Part shown: positions 34,979 through 43,624 of the stretch, piece by piece
How positions within the stretch are numbered: position 1 is the first letter of the stretch
Layout of the letters: each line of letters begins with the position of its first letter
Origin: Bacteroidota bacterium
Lineage (GTDB): Bacteria; Bacteroidota; Bacteroidia; Sphingobacteriales; Sphingobacteriaceae
DNA length: 64,000 bases
Direction: 5' to 3'
NCBI GenBank assembly: GCA_023450085.1
Contig: JAEXHI010000019.1
Location: forward strand, 1-64,000
Made by a program: the position numbers and the translations under genes
Notes under the pieces: model-generated
Database searches by the model: none
Told to the model about the DNA's origin: nothing
The model's input: only the letters and a program-made list of their open reading frames with translations

Positions 34979-36984
34979 TGCAGAAATTATTTGTTGCTGT
35001 TTCTTTCTTCTTACTATTAGGTGCTGCACATGCTTTTGCGCAAGACTTAAAAACATCTATTGCCGGTAACAAAGAGCTTGATTCGCTTCGTAAAAAAGAA
35101 CAGGGGGCACGTGACTCGGTCGTATTTAATGCCAAGTACATTAGGTATACCACTCGTAAGCTTACCAAAGACAGTATACAAACCATTCCATTAGATACCA
35201 CGCTAACGGGTATACAGCAATTTAGTCCCATAGCACAACCTCGTAGGCCAACGGTAGGTACTGGATTGGTGGGTTTGGCGGCCACACCCTTGTTATTTGA
35301 ACCGGTAAAAACCATTGGTTTCGAAGCAGGTTTTCATTCTTTGGATTATTATAAGTTTACTCACGATGATATTAAGTTCTATCGTGCCCGTACACCATTT
35401 ACCAGTCTGTCTTACATCAGTGCGGGCGATAACGTGCAGTTGCTAAAAATCATCCACTCCCAAAATATTAAGCCTAATTGGAATTTTGGAGCCAATTTTA
35501 ATCGTATTGGTGCAAATGGTTTTTATAAACACCAGCGCGGAGATGACCTTAATGGTACTCTTTTTACTTGGTACCATACCAAAAATAAAAGATACAATAT
35601 TTGGGTTGATGCCGTTTTTAATACCCTAAAGGCAGAAGAAAATGGCTCTATCCTTAAAGACAGCATTATTTTTGCTCCAGCAGGAAATAACTTGGTAACC
35701 AAAGAAGCAGAGCCAGTAAGATTAACAACTGCCCGCCAACTTTACAGGGACAACTCGCTTATGATTAGGCAGAGTTATTTTGTGGGACGTATTGATAGTA
35801 CTGAAAACAGCAATAACCAAAACATATTGCCTACCAACAAAATTACCCATACGCTTACGTATACCAATAGTTCTTATAGTTTTAAGAAGGACGAAGCGGA
35901 TACTTATAATGTATTGCCTGCACCACGTAACCTGAGTACGTTTACCAACGATACGACCAATGTAAAGCATTTGCAAAATGAGTTTATCTATAGTTTTTTC
36001 TTAAGAGCTAAAAGCAGTTCGGTCATTAAAAATGAGTTGAAAATAGATGCAGGAATCAGGTATGATATGTACACCTTTAAGCAGCAAATGGTACAAAAGG
36101 ATAAAACCTTGTTCTATGCTCGTGATTTTAATGCGCAAAACACTACTATTTTAGGGGCAGTTGGCTATCGTTTTAGCAACAAGGTAGATGTAAATCTTGA
36201 TGTGCAACAGATTTTGCAAGGTTTTAACGCAGGTGATTATCTGTATGAAGCCAAAAGTAATTTTGCACTAAGCAACAAGGCTGGTAAGATTATAATGAGT
36301 GCTTACACTCAAAACAAATCTCCTGAAGAAATTTACAATCGGTATTTTGGAAATTATTACGACTGGAATGAGCGTGCTAACCTATCGCGTACAAAAACTA
36401 CCAATTTTACCTTTGCCTACCTTAACGATTTTCTGAAGCTTGATGCCAGTGCAGCCTATTATCTTATTAGTAATTATCTGTACTTTACTGCTTCGCCAAC
36501 CGTAGCTAATGCGATTATCCCTGTACAAAATAGTAGCGAAATTAGCGTTCTGCAACTTAAAGTGGGTAAGCAAATAGATGCAGGTAGTTTCCACGTAACT
36601 GCTTATGGGGTTTATCAAAAAACCGACCAACAACGTATTTTACGTACACCAGAAATTTACTTGTTTGCCAGTGTGTATAAAGACCAAACCTTTTTTAAAT
36701 TTCTGAAGACACAACTAGGTTTTGATGTGTTTTATAACGATACCTATTTGGCAAAATCATACGCCATTGCCGCGAGTCAATTTTACAATGGTAATGACAT
36801 TACCTTTAGCTCAAAACCAGTGGTGGATGCTTGGATAAAAGTAGGTTTACGTAGGGCAAACCTGTTTTTGAAGTATCAATATGCTAACCAAGGCTTATTC
36901 AACAGAGGAACTTATACCGTGAATCGTTACCCAATGCCCGATCGCTTATTGTTGATGGGCCTAACTTGGAATTTTTACGATTAG
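34978..36984 (+). CDS. Putative outer-membrane porin
   Basis: A 668-residue exported protein with signal peptide MQKLFVAVSFFLLLGAAHAFAQ. The remainder is a long series of alternating strands rich in Tyr, Asn and Phe (for instance TWYHTKNKRYNIWVDAVF and KVDVNLDVQQILQ) and ends in an aromatic strand (LLMGLTWNFYD). It matches the size and look of the 'putative porin' family of Bacteroidota. Its start codon overlaps the phosphorylase stop (TAATG). A repeat-type hairpin terminator follows. Cargo is unknown. Confidence 0.82.
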   Translation: MQKLFVAVSFFLLLGAAHAFAQDLKTSIAGNKELDSLRKKEQGARDSVVFNAKYIRYTTRKLTKDSIQTIPLDTTLTGIQQFSPIAQPRRPTVGTGLVGLAATPLLFEPVKTIGFEAGFHSLDYYKFTHDDIKFYRARTPFTSLSYISAGDNVQLLKIIHSQNIKPNWNFGANFNRIGANGFYKHQRGDDLNGTLFTWYHTKNKRYNIWVDAVFNTLKAEENGSILKDSIIFAPAGNNLVTKEAEPVRLTTARQLYRDNSLMIRQSYFVGRIDSTENSNNQNILPTNKITHTLTYTNSSYSFKKDEADTYNVLPAPRNLSTFTNDTTNVKHLQNEFIYSFFLRAKSSSVIKNELKIDAGIRYDMYTFKQQMVQKDKTLFYARDFNAQNTTILGAVGYRFSNKVDVNLDVQQILQGFNAGDYLYEAKSNFALSNKAGKIIMSAYTQNKSPEEIYNRYFGNYYDWNERANLSRTKTTNFTFAYLNDFLKLDASAAYYLISNYLYFTASPTVANAIIPVQNSSEISVLQLKVGKQIDAGSFHVTAYGVYQKTDQQRILRTPEIYLFASVYKDQTFFKFLKTQLGFDVFYNDTYLAKSYAIAASQFYNGNDITFSSKPVVDAWIKVGLRRANLFLKYQYANQGLFNRGTYTVNRYPMPDRLLLMGLTWNFYD

Positions 36985-37010
36985 GAAAAAGAAAAATGCA
37001 TGATTGCTTT

Positions 37011-37045
37011 AACCTCGCAGGTTTTCAAAACCTGTGAGGTTTTTT
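37011..37045 (+). terminator. Terminator formed by a CCTCGTAGG-family palindrome
   Basis: Arms AACCTCGCAGGTTTT (37011-37025) and AAAACCTGTGAGGTT (37027-37041), one G-U pair, run into TTTTATT. It is a member of a dispersed hairpin family and also closes the lpxK operon. Confidence 0.75.
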
Positions 37046-37145
37046 ATTGCCATACTTGTAAAATTATCTCTATAGCCCCTTTGTCATTCCGAGTGCAACG
37101 AGGAATCTCTAGCAACAGAGTAAGGGAAGTTTTTTCGCTGTTTAT

Positions 37146-37174
37146 ACTTACGAAATTTCGAAAACTTCGTAAGT
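37146..37174. repeat. Small inverted repeat after the DUF6157 gene
   Basis: ACTTACGAA/TTCGTAAGT arms with an 11-base loop, about 10 bases beyond the end of the minus-strand gene. It may act as its terminator. The preceding segment (37080-37112) holds a TCATTCCGAGTGCAACGAGG-type stretch that resembles intergenic repeats common in this phylum. Confidence 0.45.
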
Positions 37175-37184
37175 CTTATAACCA

Positions 37185-37598
37185 CTACTTTTTCGTTCGC
37201 ATGGCTTTCACCACTTTCATCCCTTGTTGGTTTAAATAGTCACGATACTCAGGAGTGTTACAGCCATATAGTGCAATTTTACCTTCAGCGTTATGATGGA
37301 TGCCCCAACCATAACGTTTGCCTAATGCTGAAGCCCTTAAGCAAGCCTGCCCTTTGGAAAAGAACTTCTTTCTTGCTTCTTCCAGTTCATCACCAATAAG
37401 GTCATTACGCTTAGCAAATAATGTAAAAAGTACCTCGTCGGAAGTGTATTGGTATGGATTTTTTCCAATCATTTCTAACTGTTGGCCAGCTATTGTTTTT
37501 TGTCCTCCTTTTTCCATAGGGATTTCTCCTGTTGAAGCAGGGCAGTCATCTGCTACGGCAATAAAGGTATTGTAGTAATTGGTACTATGACTTTTCAT
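37185..37598 (-). CDS. Conserved small protein, DUF6157-like
   Basis: A 137-residue cytosolic protein. The conserved core (STNYYNTFIAVADDCPASTGEIP near residues 5-25, then KNPYQYTSDEVLFTLFAKRND and LRASALGKRYGWGIHHN) matches what I remember of the DUF6157 family; the molecular function is unknown. The ATG at 37598 is chosen over one at 37616 because it gives the conserved N terminus. It overlaps the upstream membrane-protein gene, so the two are co-translated. Confidence 0.75.
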   Translation of the reverse strand: MKSHSTNYYNTFIAVADDCPASTGEIPMEKGGQKTIAGQQLEMIGKNPYQYTSDEVLFTLFAKRNDLIGDELEEARKKFFSKGQACLRASALGKRYGWGIHHNAEGKIALYGCNTPEYRDYLNQQGMKVVKAMRTKK

Positions 37599-38028
37599 CT
37601 TTATTGTCACTTGCAATTTTGCCAGCGAAATAGGCTACAGGTAAATAAGCGCCCAATAAATCAACGAGGGTAAACCAAATTGGCGAGGGTAAAATCACTA
37701 CCATATAAATACCGCCCGCTAGAAAAAACAGACCAATGAACATGGCGAGCACTATTTTGTGAGCAGCAATTCTTGCACAAATATAGGCACCAATAAAAGT
37801 ACCAATGGTATGTGCTAAAAAAGGAAAGATAAAATGCTTTGGTTCAAATAAATGTATCGTAGCTTTTAACCCCTCGGCGGTAGTGTTGTCAGCTCCAGCA
37901 GGTAGGGGAATAATGTTGTTGCTTATCATTAGGATGGCCATATTGGTAATGCTGCCGAGTATAAGGCCTAAAATAATTGCTAAAATATCTTTTAAAATGG
38001 GTTTCATCACGTTGAATTTGGCGCTCAT
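37585..38028 (-). CDS. Small four-helix membrane protein
   Basis: A 147-residue integral membrane protein with four hydrophobic segments (about 10-37, 62-88, 91-113 and 118-138). I recognise no named family. A Gly/Ile-rich first helix (LAIILGLILGSITNMAILM) and a short cytosolic tail are visible. Its ATG overlaps the DUF4180 stop in an ATGA arrangement, and its 3' end overlaps the DUF6157 gene. The three are therefore one tightly packed operon. Confidence 0.75.
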   Translation of the reverse strand: MSAKFNVMKPILKDILAIILGLILGSITNMAILMISNNIIPLPAGADNTTAEGLKATIHLFEPKHFIFPFLAHTIGTFIGAYICARIAAHKIVLAMFIGLFFLAGGIYMVVILPSPIWFTLVDLLGAYLPVAYFAGKIASDNKDEKS

Positions 38029-38378
38029 TTTTTTGATAGCGCATTAATAGCTTCCGATTTTGAATTTACGAAATTGATTTGGCCGTGCTGGTTACTTTCC
38101 GAAATAAAATTGTTGATACTCTTACTAGGGTATTTGCTAAAATCGCCAACAATGGCCAAACGCACACGGTAGTTAGAGAATTTCTGTAAAATTTCTCCCG
38201 CTATTTTAGTGCTCAAATCAAAGAACAGTGGAGTGATGTTTTTTTCATAAATGATGACCTTGTCAAAACCTTGATAGTAGATATTGCCAATGAGGTCTAT
38301 ACCATCGTCCACATTATTGATGATTAGCTTATCTGCTACTATTTCTGCTATATTTTCACTTATACTGATGATTTCCAT
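38025..38378 (-). CDS. DUF4180-like protein
   Basis: A 117-residue cytosolic protein. The pattern of a short N-terminal strand pair followed by GIDLIGNIYYQGFDKVIIYEKNITPLFFDLSTKIAGEILQKFSNYRVRLAIVGDFS matches DUF4180, a STAS-like small domain of unknown role. It is the first gene of a three-gene operon. A perfect -7 box sits only four bases before the ATG, so the message is probably leaderless. Confidence 0.78.
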   Translation of the reverse strand: MEIISISENIAEIVADKLIINNVDDGIDLIGNIYYQGFDKVIIYEKNITPLFFDLSTKIAGEILQKFSNYRVRLAIVGDFSKYPSKSINNFISESNQHGQINFVNSKSEAINALSKK

Positions 38379-38382
38379 ATCC

Positions 38383-38390
38383 CAAATATA
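38383..38390 (-). promoter_or_regulatory. -7 element of the DUF4180 operon
   Basis: On the minus strand the sequence is TATATTTG, an exact match ending four bases before the start codon. Confidence 0.5.
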
Positions 38391-38425
38391 AGATTAGAAG
38401 GCATACTTAGTTAAAAGTGCCTGTG

Positions 38426-38465
38426 CAAAAAAAGTGCATCCACAGAAAGAACCATGGATGCACTT
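38426..38465 (-). terminator. Terminator of the small outer-membrane barrel gene
   Basis: Perfect 11-base arms AAGTGCATCCA/TGGATGCACTT (38432-38442 with 38455-38465) are followed on the minus strand by a run of T residues. Confidence 0.85.
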
Positions 38466-38485
38466 ACTATATGCTAGTTAATTGA

Positions 38486-39199
38486 TTAGAAAGAATAACC
38501 AACACTAAATCCCCAAACCCTATTTGTAGCCTTACTGTCGCCACTTCTACTATCTTTAGGGACTAAGTTGCTTAGGCCTAAGCCATAATTGGCCCCTACG
38601 GTAAAGCCGCTATTTAAACGATAACCTAATCCAAAGTTGGCTCCAAAATCGGTGCTCGATAAATCATCATCGGTTTTACTTCCAAAATTTAAATTATTGG
38701 TTTCATTGGTGCTAGTCGTTGTTCCGCCAGTTGTAGTTACGGAAGTGTTTGTTTTGGTCTTACCATCAATATTAAAACCTATATATGGGCCTGCACTGAT
38801 TTGAAAAGCTCCCGAGGTACCCGTAGGAATACGAAGCACCGCATTAATAGGAACTTCGATAGCCATTACATCGGTTTTAATTTTACCACTAGTGGTTACT
38901 CCTCCAGTCGTACTGCTTCCTTCAATTTTTGTTCCCTTGTTTTGTAAGGAAACTCCAGGTTGGATAAAGAAGTTGTTTCCTACTCCAAAATCTCCAAAAA
39001 CAGTGAAGTTATAACCTACGTTTTGTTTTGTGTTGTCGTTTAAAGCACTTGAACCGTCAAATCCGCTATATCTGATGGTGCTTAAGTTCACCCCAGCTTT
39101 AATTCCAATACGGGCATCGCTACCGCTCATGGTGGTTTGTGCAAAAGCTGCACTGGCAGAAAATAGGAGAGCGCTTCCTAACAATATCATCCGTTTCAT
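38486..39199 (-). CDS. Small outer-membrane beta-barrel protein
   Basis: A 237-residue exported protein with signal peptide MKRMILLGSALLFSASAAFAQ. The mature part (RIGIKAGVNLSTIRYSGF, FFIQPGVSLQNKGTKI, FGLGYRLNSGFTVGANYGLGLSNLV and a final VWGFSVGYSF) fits the eight-stranded PorT-like 'outer membrane beta-barrel' domain. A Thr/Ser-rich loop near 120-160 is probably extracellular. There is no OmpA C-terminal domain. It is a single gene with its own terminator. The role is unknown. Confidence 0.85.
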   Translation of the reverse strand: MKRMILLGSALLFSASAAFAQTTMSGSDARIGIKAGVNLSTIRYSGFDGSSALNDNTKQNVGYNFTVFGDFGVGNNFFIQPGVSLQNKGTKIEGSSTTGGVTTSGKIKTDVMAIEVPINAVLRIPTGTSGAFQISAGPYIGFNIDGKTKTNTSVTTTGGTTTSTNETNNLNFGSKTDDDLSSTDFGANFGLGYRLNSGFTVGANYGLGLSNLVPKDSRSGDSKATNRVWGFSVGYSF

Positions 39200-39288
39200 A
39201 GCAATTCATTTTTAAGGTTGAACTCATTTTCAACAGCAGTAAAAGTCCAAAAGCTATGCCAATTGTTATTTTAAAATGAAGTGAAATC

Positions 39289-39333
39289 AGCCAAAAACAT
39301 GCTTGTAGCAATGAAGGGAGCATGTTTTTGGCT
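39289..39333. repeat. Long inverted repeat upstream of the barrel gene
   Basis: Perfect 14-base arms AGCCAAAAACATGC/GCATGTTTTTGGCT (39289-39302 with 39320-39333) have a 17-base loop. They lie about 90 bases before the barrel ATG and 113 bases after the ABC-F stop. No T-run follows on the minus strand. Confidence 0.6.
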
Positions 39334-39445
39334 AAGTGCTTACAGCTGGCTCGCAATGTAACAGGGTGTTTACAAAAGCAGACAATTTGTGCTGCATTCT
39401 GGAGAATTCAATCTTTTTGTCCTTGCCAAAGGTTTAAAAATTGCA

Positions 39446-41035
39446 CTATCCTAATTTGATTTCCCGTTGGATATTGATTTGTTCCAAGAAATATTCATCG
39501 TGCGAAACCACCAACAGAGAACCTTCATATTCATTGATGGCTGCTGTCAATATATCCACATTTTGAATATCTAGATTGTTGGTTGGTTCATCTAAAACAA
39601 TCAAATCTGGCGCATAGCTGCCCAAGGTTAAACAACATAACATCAATCGCATTCTTTCCCCACCACTTAAACTATCACATCTTTTCTCCCAAGCCTCTTT
39701 GCCAAAAAGAAAACGATTAAGCCTTGTTTTAACCTCGTGTTCTTGTAAAGTACCTGTGTTAAAGTACTGGGCCTGTTCATATACGTTCAATAAAGGATTA
39801 ATGAGAGAATAGTCTTGGTCAATATAAGCGGCTTTAACTTCGGTAATATTTAATTGACCTACATTAACAGGAAGATTTCCCAATAGTAATTGAATTAGTG
39901 TTGTTTTTCCAGAACCATTTGAGCCTTTAATCGCTATGCGTTCTCCACTAGTGATCTGAAAATCGAGGTTTTCTTTCCAAAGATTTTGCTCGGCGTAGTG
40001 ATGGTTGAGACCAATGGCTTCAAATAATACTTTGCCTTTGTGCAATAAACTATGGTTAAAGCCAAACTTCATTTTGTCTACATCAGGTAATTGACTGCGC
40101 AATGTGCTTAACTCCTGTGCCACGCCGCCAACTTTTTCAGCATGCACTTCTTTCATTTTAGAAGTGCTCTTTTCTGCATTGTTGCGTAGGGTATTCATCA
40201 TAATACGAGCCACACCTGCTTTTTCCTGTTTCTTTTTCCCTTTGGCATCTTGTTTTTGTTGTCGTTCTAGCGTTTCTCTCTCCTTCTCTTTGGCTTTACG
40301 GAGTGCCTTTTCTTTACTATTGATGTCTTGCTCCAACGCATTTTTGGCCAGTTGCTTTTGCGCTGTGTAAAAATCATAATTACCTCCGTATACGCTAATA
40401 CCTTGTGGGCTTAGTTCGTAAATGGAATCTAAAAGATTAAGCAATTGCCTATCGTGGCTAATTACCAGTAAGGTGCTTTTGGTGCGCAGTATAAATTGAT
40501 ACAAAAGCTGTCTGCTAGAAACATCTAAATGGTTACTGGGCTCATCAAGCAAAATTAATTGAGGATTATAGATGTTGATGCCAGCTAAAAAGACCTTTGT
40601 TTTTTGCCCTCCACTTAAGGAAGCCATTGGTTGATGTAAGTTGATATCTTGTAACTGCCATTGGTCGAGCGCCTCTAAGCAACGTTGCTCAATGGTCCAA
40701 TCGTTATCTAGGGCTTCAAAATAATCGTTGTTGGCATTACCATTTAATATTTCTAATAGTGCGGTGTGTTTTTCATTTACGCCCAATGCCTCGGCTACGG
40801 TATATTGATTATACTGACCGAAAATTTGAGGGATATAGTAAGGGGTAGTATCTATATGCAAATGCCCGCTATTTGGGATAATTTTACCCGCAATTAGTTT
40901 GAGCAAGGTAGATTTACCTACGCCATTATTGCCAATTAAGGCTATTTTTTCATGTGGATTTACTGTAAGATTTAAATTGCTAAACAGTAATTCCTTATTG
41001 GGATGTTGATAAGTGATTTGTTGTAAGCTAAGCAT
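39446..41035 (-). CDS. ABC-F family ATPase
   Basis: A 529-residue soluble protein with two ABC domains and no membrane part. Domain 1 carries Walker A GNNGVGKSTLL (about 36-46), signature SLSGGQKTK and Walker B LILLDEPSNHLD. Domain 2 carries GSNGSGKTTL, SLSGGERMR and LIVLDEPTNNLD. They are joined by a highly charged coiled-coil linker (about 225-305). ABC-F proteins act on the ribosomal E site as translation factors or antibiotic-protection proteins. Its subgroup cannot be settled by eye. A weak inverted repeat in the 5' leader could be an attenuator, but no leader peptide is clear. Confidence 0.9.
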   Translation of the reverse strand: MLSLQQITYQHPNKELLFSNLNLTVNPHEKIALIGNNGVGKSTLLKLIAGKIIPNSGHLHIDTTPYYIPQIFGQYNQYTVAEALGVNEKHTALLEILNGNANNDYFEALDNDWTIEQRCLEALDQWQLQDINLHQPMASLSGGQKTKVFLAGINIYNPQLILLDEPSNHLDVSSRQLLYQFILRTKSTLLVISHDRQLLNLLDSIYELSPQGISVYGGNYDFYTAQKQLAKNALEQDINSKEKALRKAKEKERETLERQQKQDAKGKKKQEKAGVARIMMNTLRNNAEKSTSKMKEVHAEKVGGVAQELSTLRSQLPDVDKMKFGFNHSLLHKGKVLFEAIGLNHHYAEQNLWKENLDFQITSGERIAIKGSNGSGKTTLIQLLLGNLPVNVGQLNITEVKAAYIDQDYSLINPLLNVYEQAQYFNTGTLQEHEVKTRLNRFLFGKEAWEKRCDSLSGGERMRLMLCCLTLGSYAPDLIVLDEPTNNLDIQNVDILTAAINEYEGSLLVVSHDEYFLEQINIQREIKLG

Positions 41036-41173
41036 GAAATTTCTTCCTTTAAAGATGAATGGATAGCAAGGCAGATGTGCTTGCGGTCTTTAATGAAATG
41101 GAAAGAAATTGAATCCTACATGCTTGTGTTTTTTGATTTTAACGCTGCAAATATAATAAAACTGTTTTAATGG

Positions 41174-41593
41174 TTACGATTTTTTGCTTAAAACAGTTTT
41201 TGATAACTCAAAACCTAGGCCTCCTTTGCTCCGTTCGGAATTAATTTCAGTGCTAAACTGTCTATTCGCAAAACTGGCAATAGATAGCGTTAACAGACAA
41301 ATAATCACCGATAGAAAGAAGAAACTTTTCGGAGTATAATAGTCCACTATTTTTCTTCTCCATAATAGATAGCTAGTCAAACAAGAGAGTATAAAACCGA
41401 TTGAAATAAACAATGATGAAAACCAAAAAGGCGAGGTTAATAAAAAAACATATGGTAGCTCCAGCACAAACCATAGCAATGTTGGAACTAACAAAATATA
41501 GAGGATAATAATAATTTTTGGTCGTTTTTTACCTACTTCGTCCAATAGAAGTAGGCTATTGCTGGTGGCTTCTAAAACATCCAATAAGCCCAT
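41174..41593 (-). CDS. Small membrane protein of unknown function
   Basis: A 139-residue protein with three hydrophobic segments (about 25-50, 55-75 and 90-108). I do not recognise it. It starts 6 bases after the stop of the secreted protein at 41600-42865, so they are likely co-transcribed. The C terminus is cytosolic-looking and rich in Ser/Lys. Confidence 0.65.
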   Translation of the reverse strand: MGLLDVLEATSNSLLLLDEVGKKRPKIIIILYILLVPTLLWFVLELPYVFLLTSPFWFSSLFISIGFILSCLTSYLLWRRKIVDYYTPKSFFFLSVIICLLTLSIASFANRQFSTEINSERSKGGLGFELSKTVLSKKS

Positions 41594-41599
41594 ATTGCA

Positions 41600-42865
41600 T
41601 TAGGTTTTCTGTGGTTTCTTTTTGGCAGCAGGAAATAGTACGTTATTTAAAATCAAACGATAACCTGGGGAATTGGGATGTAGGCTCAAGTCGGTAGGAG
41701 GGTCATTTACCTGATGCTGATAATCTTCTGGGTCGTGTCCACCATAAAAACTGAACTGTCCTTTACCTATTTCACCATGTAGATAACGAACTTCGGCACC
41801 AGCTTTATTTTCGCCAAGTACCGTAATGCTAGGTTTAACCAAGCTTTTTCGGAAAGCAGTGGTTTGGCCCATAAAGCCTTTAATTACTTTTTCGTGGTTT
41901 TGGGTAAGCATGGTCGGTACCAAATCCCATTTCGCAGAAAAATCAAACAGCGTGAAATAATCGTTGCTTTCGTTAAAACTTGTACGTGTTTGAGTGACAT
42001 CGATATCCGAAAACTCATAATTGTATGGATTCATATCGAGTTTAAAATTGGTAAAAGCTACACTCTTTCCATAATCAAGCTTGGCTTGCGCATTGGCATC
42101 CATGCCGTCACCATCAAACATGCTTTCCAAAATATCTACACCTTCGGCAGCAAGGGCAATATCAAAACTATCAGTACCAGAGCACATGGCAAATAAAAAG
42201 CCTCCCCCTACACAAAATTCTTTGATACGTTTGGCTACAGCTAGTTTCATTTGGGAAACTTTCTTAAAGCCATTGCGTTTGGCTGCGGCTTCTTGATATT
42301 TCACATCTTCTTGGTACCAAGTGGCATTTCTATAAGACGACCAAAATCTTCCATATTGCCCTGTAAAATCTTCGTGGTGTAAGTGTAGCCAGTCGTAGGA
42401 AATCAATTTATCTTTCAGGATGTCATCATCGTAAATAACATCGTAGGGGATTTCGGCATAGGTCAGTACAAGGGTAACAGCATCATCCCAAGGGAGTTTG
42501 CTTTTAGGAGAATAAACGGCAATTTTAGGAGCTTTTTCCAATTTTACCATCTCCATATTCACGGCTGGGTCGCTAATCTCATTAAGAATAGCATTTACTT
42601 TGCCATCAGGTAATACCTCATAAGAAACACCTCTTATTTTGCATTCGTCTTCAATGGCCTTGACTTGTTTTACTAAAAAACTACCGCCTCGGTAATTAAG
42701 TAGCCAATCAACTTCTACTTGTTGTTTGATGCACCAATAAGCAATCCCATAAGCTTTGAGATGGTTTTTCTGACTTTCGTCCATCTGAATGAGGATGGAT
42801 GCCGCTTTACCTGCCAAATGAAAAAGCAGGAATAGCACCAATAGCATGTATCTTTTACCTTGCAT
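41600..42865 (-). CDS. Secreted protein usually labelled 'asparagine synthetase B', class I glutamine-amidotransferase-like
   Basis: A 421-residue exported protein (signal peptide to about residue 22, LFHLAGKAAS). It belongs to a well-conserved Bacteroidota family whose members are often called asparagine synthetase B, but neither an N-terminal Cys-2 glutaminase domain nor an AsnB synthetase domain is present. It has a Rossmann-like stretch (KIAVYSPKSKLPWDDAVTL). It also has GGGFLFAMCSGTDSFDIAL at about 220, which resembles the nucleophile elbow of class I glutamine amidotransferases, with HLHHEDFTGQYGRF before it. The C-terminal block FYGGHDPEDYQH and LHPNSPGYRLILNN is highly characteristic. 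True activity unknown. Confidence 0.7.
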   Translation of the reverse strand: MQGKRYMLLVLFLLFHLAGKAASILIQMDESQKNHLKAYGIAYWCIKQQVEVDWLLNYRGGSFLVKQVKAIEDECKIRGVSYEVLPDGKVNAILNEISDPAVNMEMVKLEKAPKIAVYSPKSKLPWDDAVTLVLTYAEIPYDVIYDDDILKDKLISYDWLHLHHEDFTGQYGRFWSSYRNATWYQEDVKYQEAAAKRNGFKKVSQMKLAVAKRIKEFCVGGGFLFAMCSGTDSFDIALAAEGVDILESMFDGDGMDANAQAKLDYGKSVAFTNFKLDMNPYNYEFSDIDVTQTRTSFNESNDYFTLFDFSAKWDLVPTMLTQNHEKVIKGFMGQTTAFRKSLVKPSITVLGENKAGAEVRYLHGEIGKGQFSFYGGHDPEDYQHQVNDPPTDLSLHPNSPGYRLILNNVLFPAAKKKPQKT

Positions 42866-42983
42866 ATACGAATGTAACTTTTTTAGCCCGATTTTAGCAT
42901 ATTAACGTGAAAGTTGAAGTGGGATTGTATTGTTAAATTGTTTGATGGTTGTATTGTTGAGGGGTGGCGTAAATCTCATTTAC

Positions 42984-43016
42984 AGACCTTATAGGTTTTT
43001 AAAACCTATGAGGTCT
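42984..43016. repeat. CCTCGTAGG-family palindrome in a divergent intergenic region
   Basis: Arms AGACCTTATAGGTTTT (42984-42999) and AAAACCTATGAGGTCT (43001-43016) with a single-base centre. It lies between divergent genes, so it cannot be a simple terminator for either of them. Confidence 0.75.
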
Positions 43017-43062
43017 AAAGCAAAAGGCTCATCATCACCTTATCACATTTAATTTATTTGTT

Positions 43063-43070
43063 TAAATTTG
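43063..43070 (+). promoter_or_regulatory. -7 element of the cyclophilin gene
   Basis: TAAATTTG matches TAnnTTTG exactly, 23 bases before the chosen ATG. Confidence 0.55.
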
Positions 43071-43093
43071 CACTCTTATATAAAAAATTGAAA

Positions 43094-43552
43094 ATGGGTA
43101 AAGCGATTATAAAAACGGTAAAAGGCGATATGACCGTGGAGTTTTATGAAAATGATGCTCCTAAAGCCGTTGCAAACTTTAAGAAATTAGCTAAAGAAGG
43201 ATTTTATGATGGCGTAACTTTCCACCGTGTAATTCCTAACTTTGTGGTACAAGGTGGTTGTCCTAACTCTAAAGATGGTGCAACGGGTATGGCAGGTACT
43301 GGTGGCCCAGGTTACAAAATTGATTGCGAGTTAGATGGTGATAACCAATATCACGATAGAGGAGTACTTTCTATGGCACACGCTGGTAGAAACACTGGAG
43401 GTTCGCAATTTTTCATTTGCCACAGCAGAGATAATACTGCACACTTAGACCGTAACCATACTTGCTTTGGTAAAGTTGTTGAAAATGTTGACCTTGTTGA
43501 CGATATTCGTCAGGGTGATAAAATTTTGACGGTAGAAGTAATTGAAGACTAA
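43094..43552 (+). CDS. Cyclophilin-type peptidyl-prolyl cis-trans isomerase
   Basis: A 152-residue cytosolic foldase. The ATG at 43094 is chosen because it gives the usual bacterial start (MGKAIIKTVKGDMTVEFYENDAP), while an upstream TTG at 43058 overlaps the -7 box. Active-site residues are visible: FHRVIPNFVVQGG (catalytic Arg), AHAGRNTGGSQFFI and the binding-pocket HLDRNHTCFGKV. Full-length for the short bacterial type. The DUF5606 gene follows after about 70 bases, which contain several GCGTT/AACGC repeats. Confidence 0.95.
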   Translation: MGKAIIKTVKGDMTVEFYENDAPKAVANFKKLAKEGFYDGVTFHRVIPNFVVQGGCPNSKDGATGMAGTGGPGYKIDCELDGDNQYHDRGVLSMAHAGRNTGGSQFFICHSRDNTAHLDRNHTCFGKVVENVDLVDDIRQGDKILTVEVIED

Positions 43553-43624
43553 ATGCGTTGAGCGTTTGGGATTTGGCGTTTTGAACGCTTAACGCTTAAC
43601 GCTACTCGCTTAACATAAAAATAT

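Noticed and set aside
37000..37239. A 79-codon plus-strand frame after the porin gene
   Set aside because: It reads through the terminator palindrome and other intergenic repeats, and overlaps the opposite-strand DUF6157 gene.
39120..39356. A 78-codon minus-strand frame overlapping the start of the small barrel gene
   Set aside because: It crosses the 39289-39333 inverted repeat and the barrel signal-peptide region in another frame; no family resemblance.
41036..41173. Possible translational attenuator before the ABC-F gene
   Set aside because: An AATTTCTT/AAAGAAATT pairing exists but no leader peptide or alternative hairpin set could be defined.
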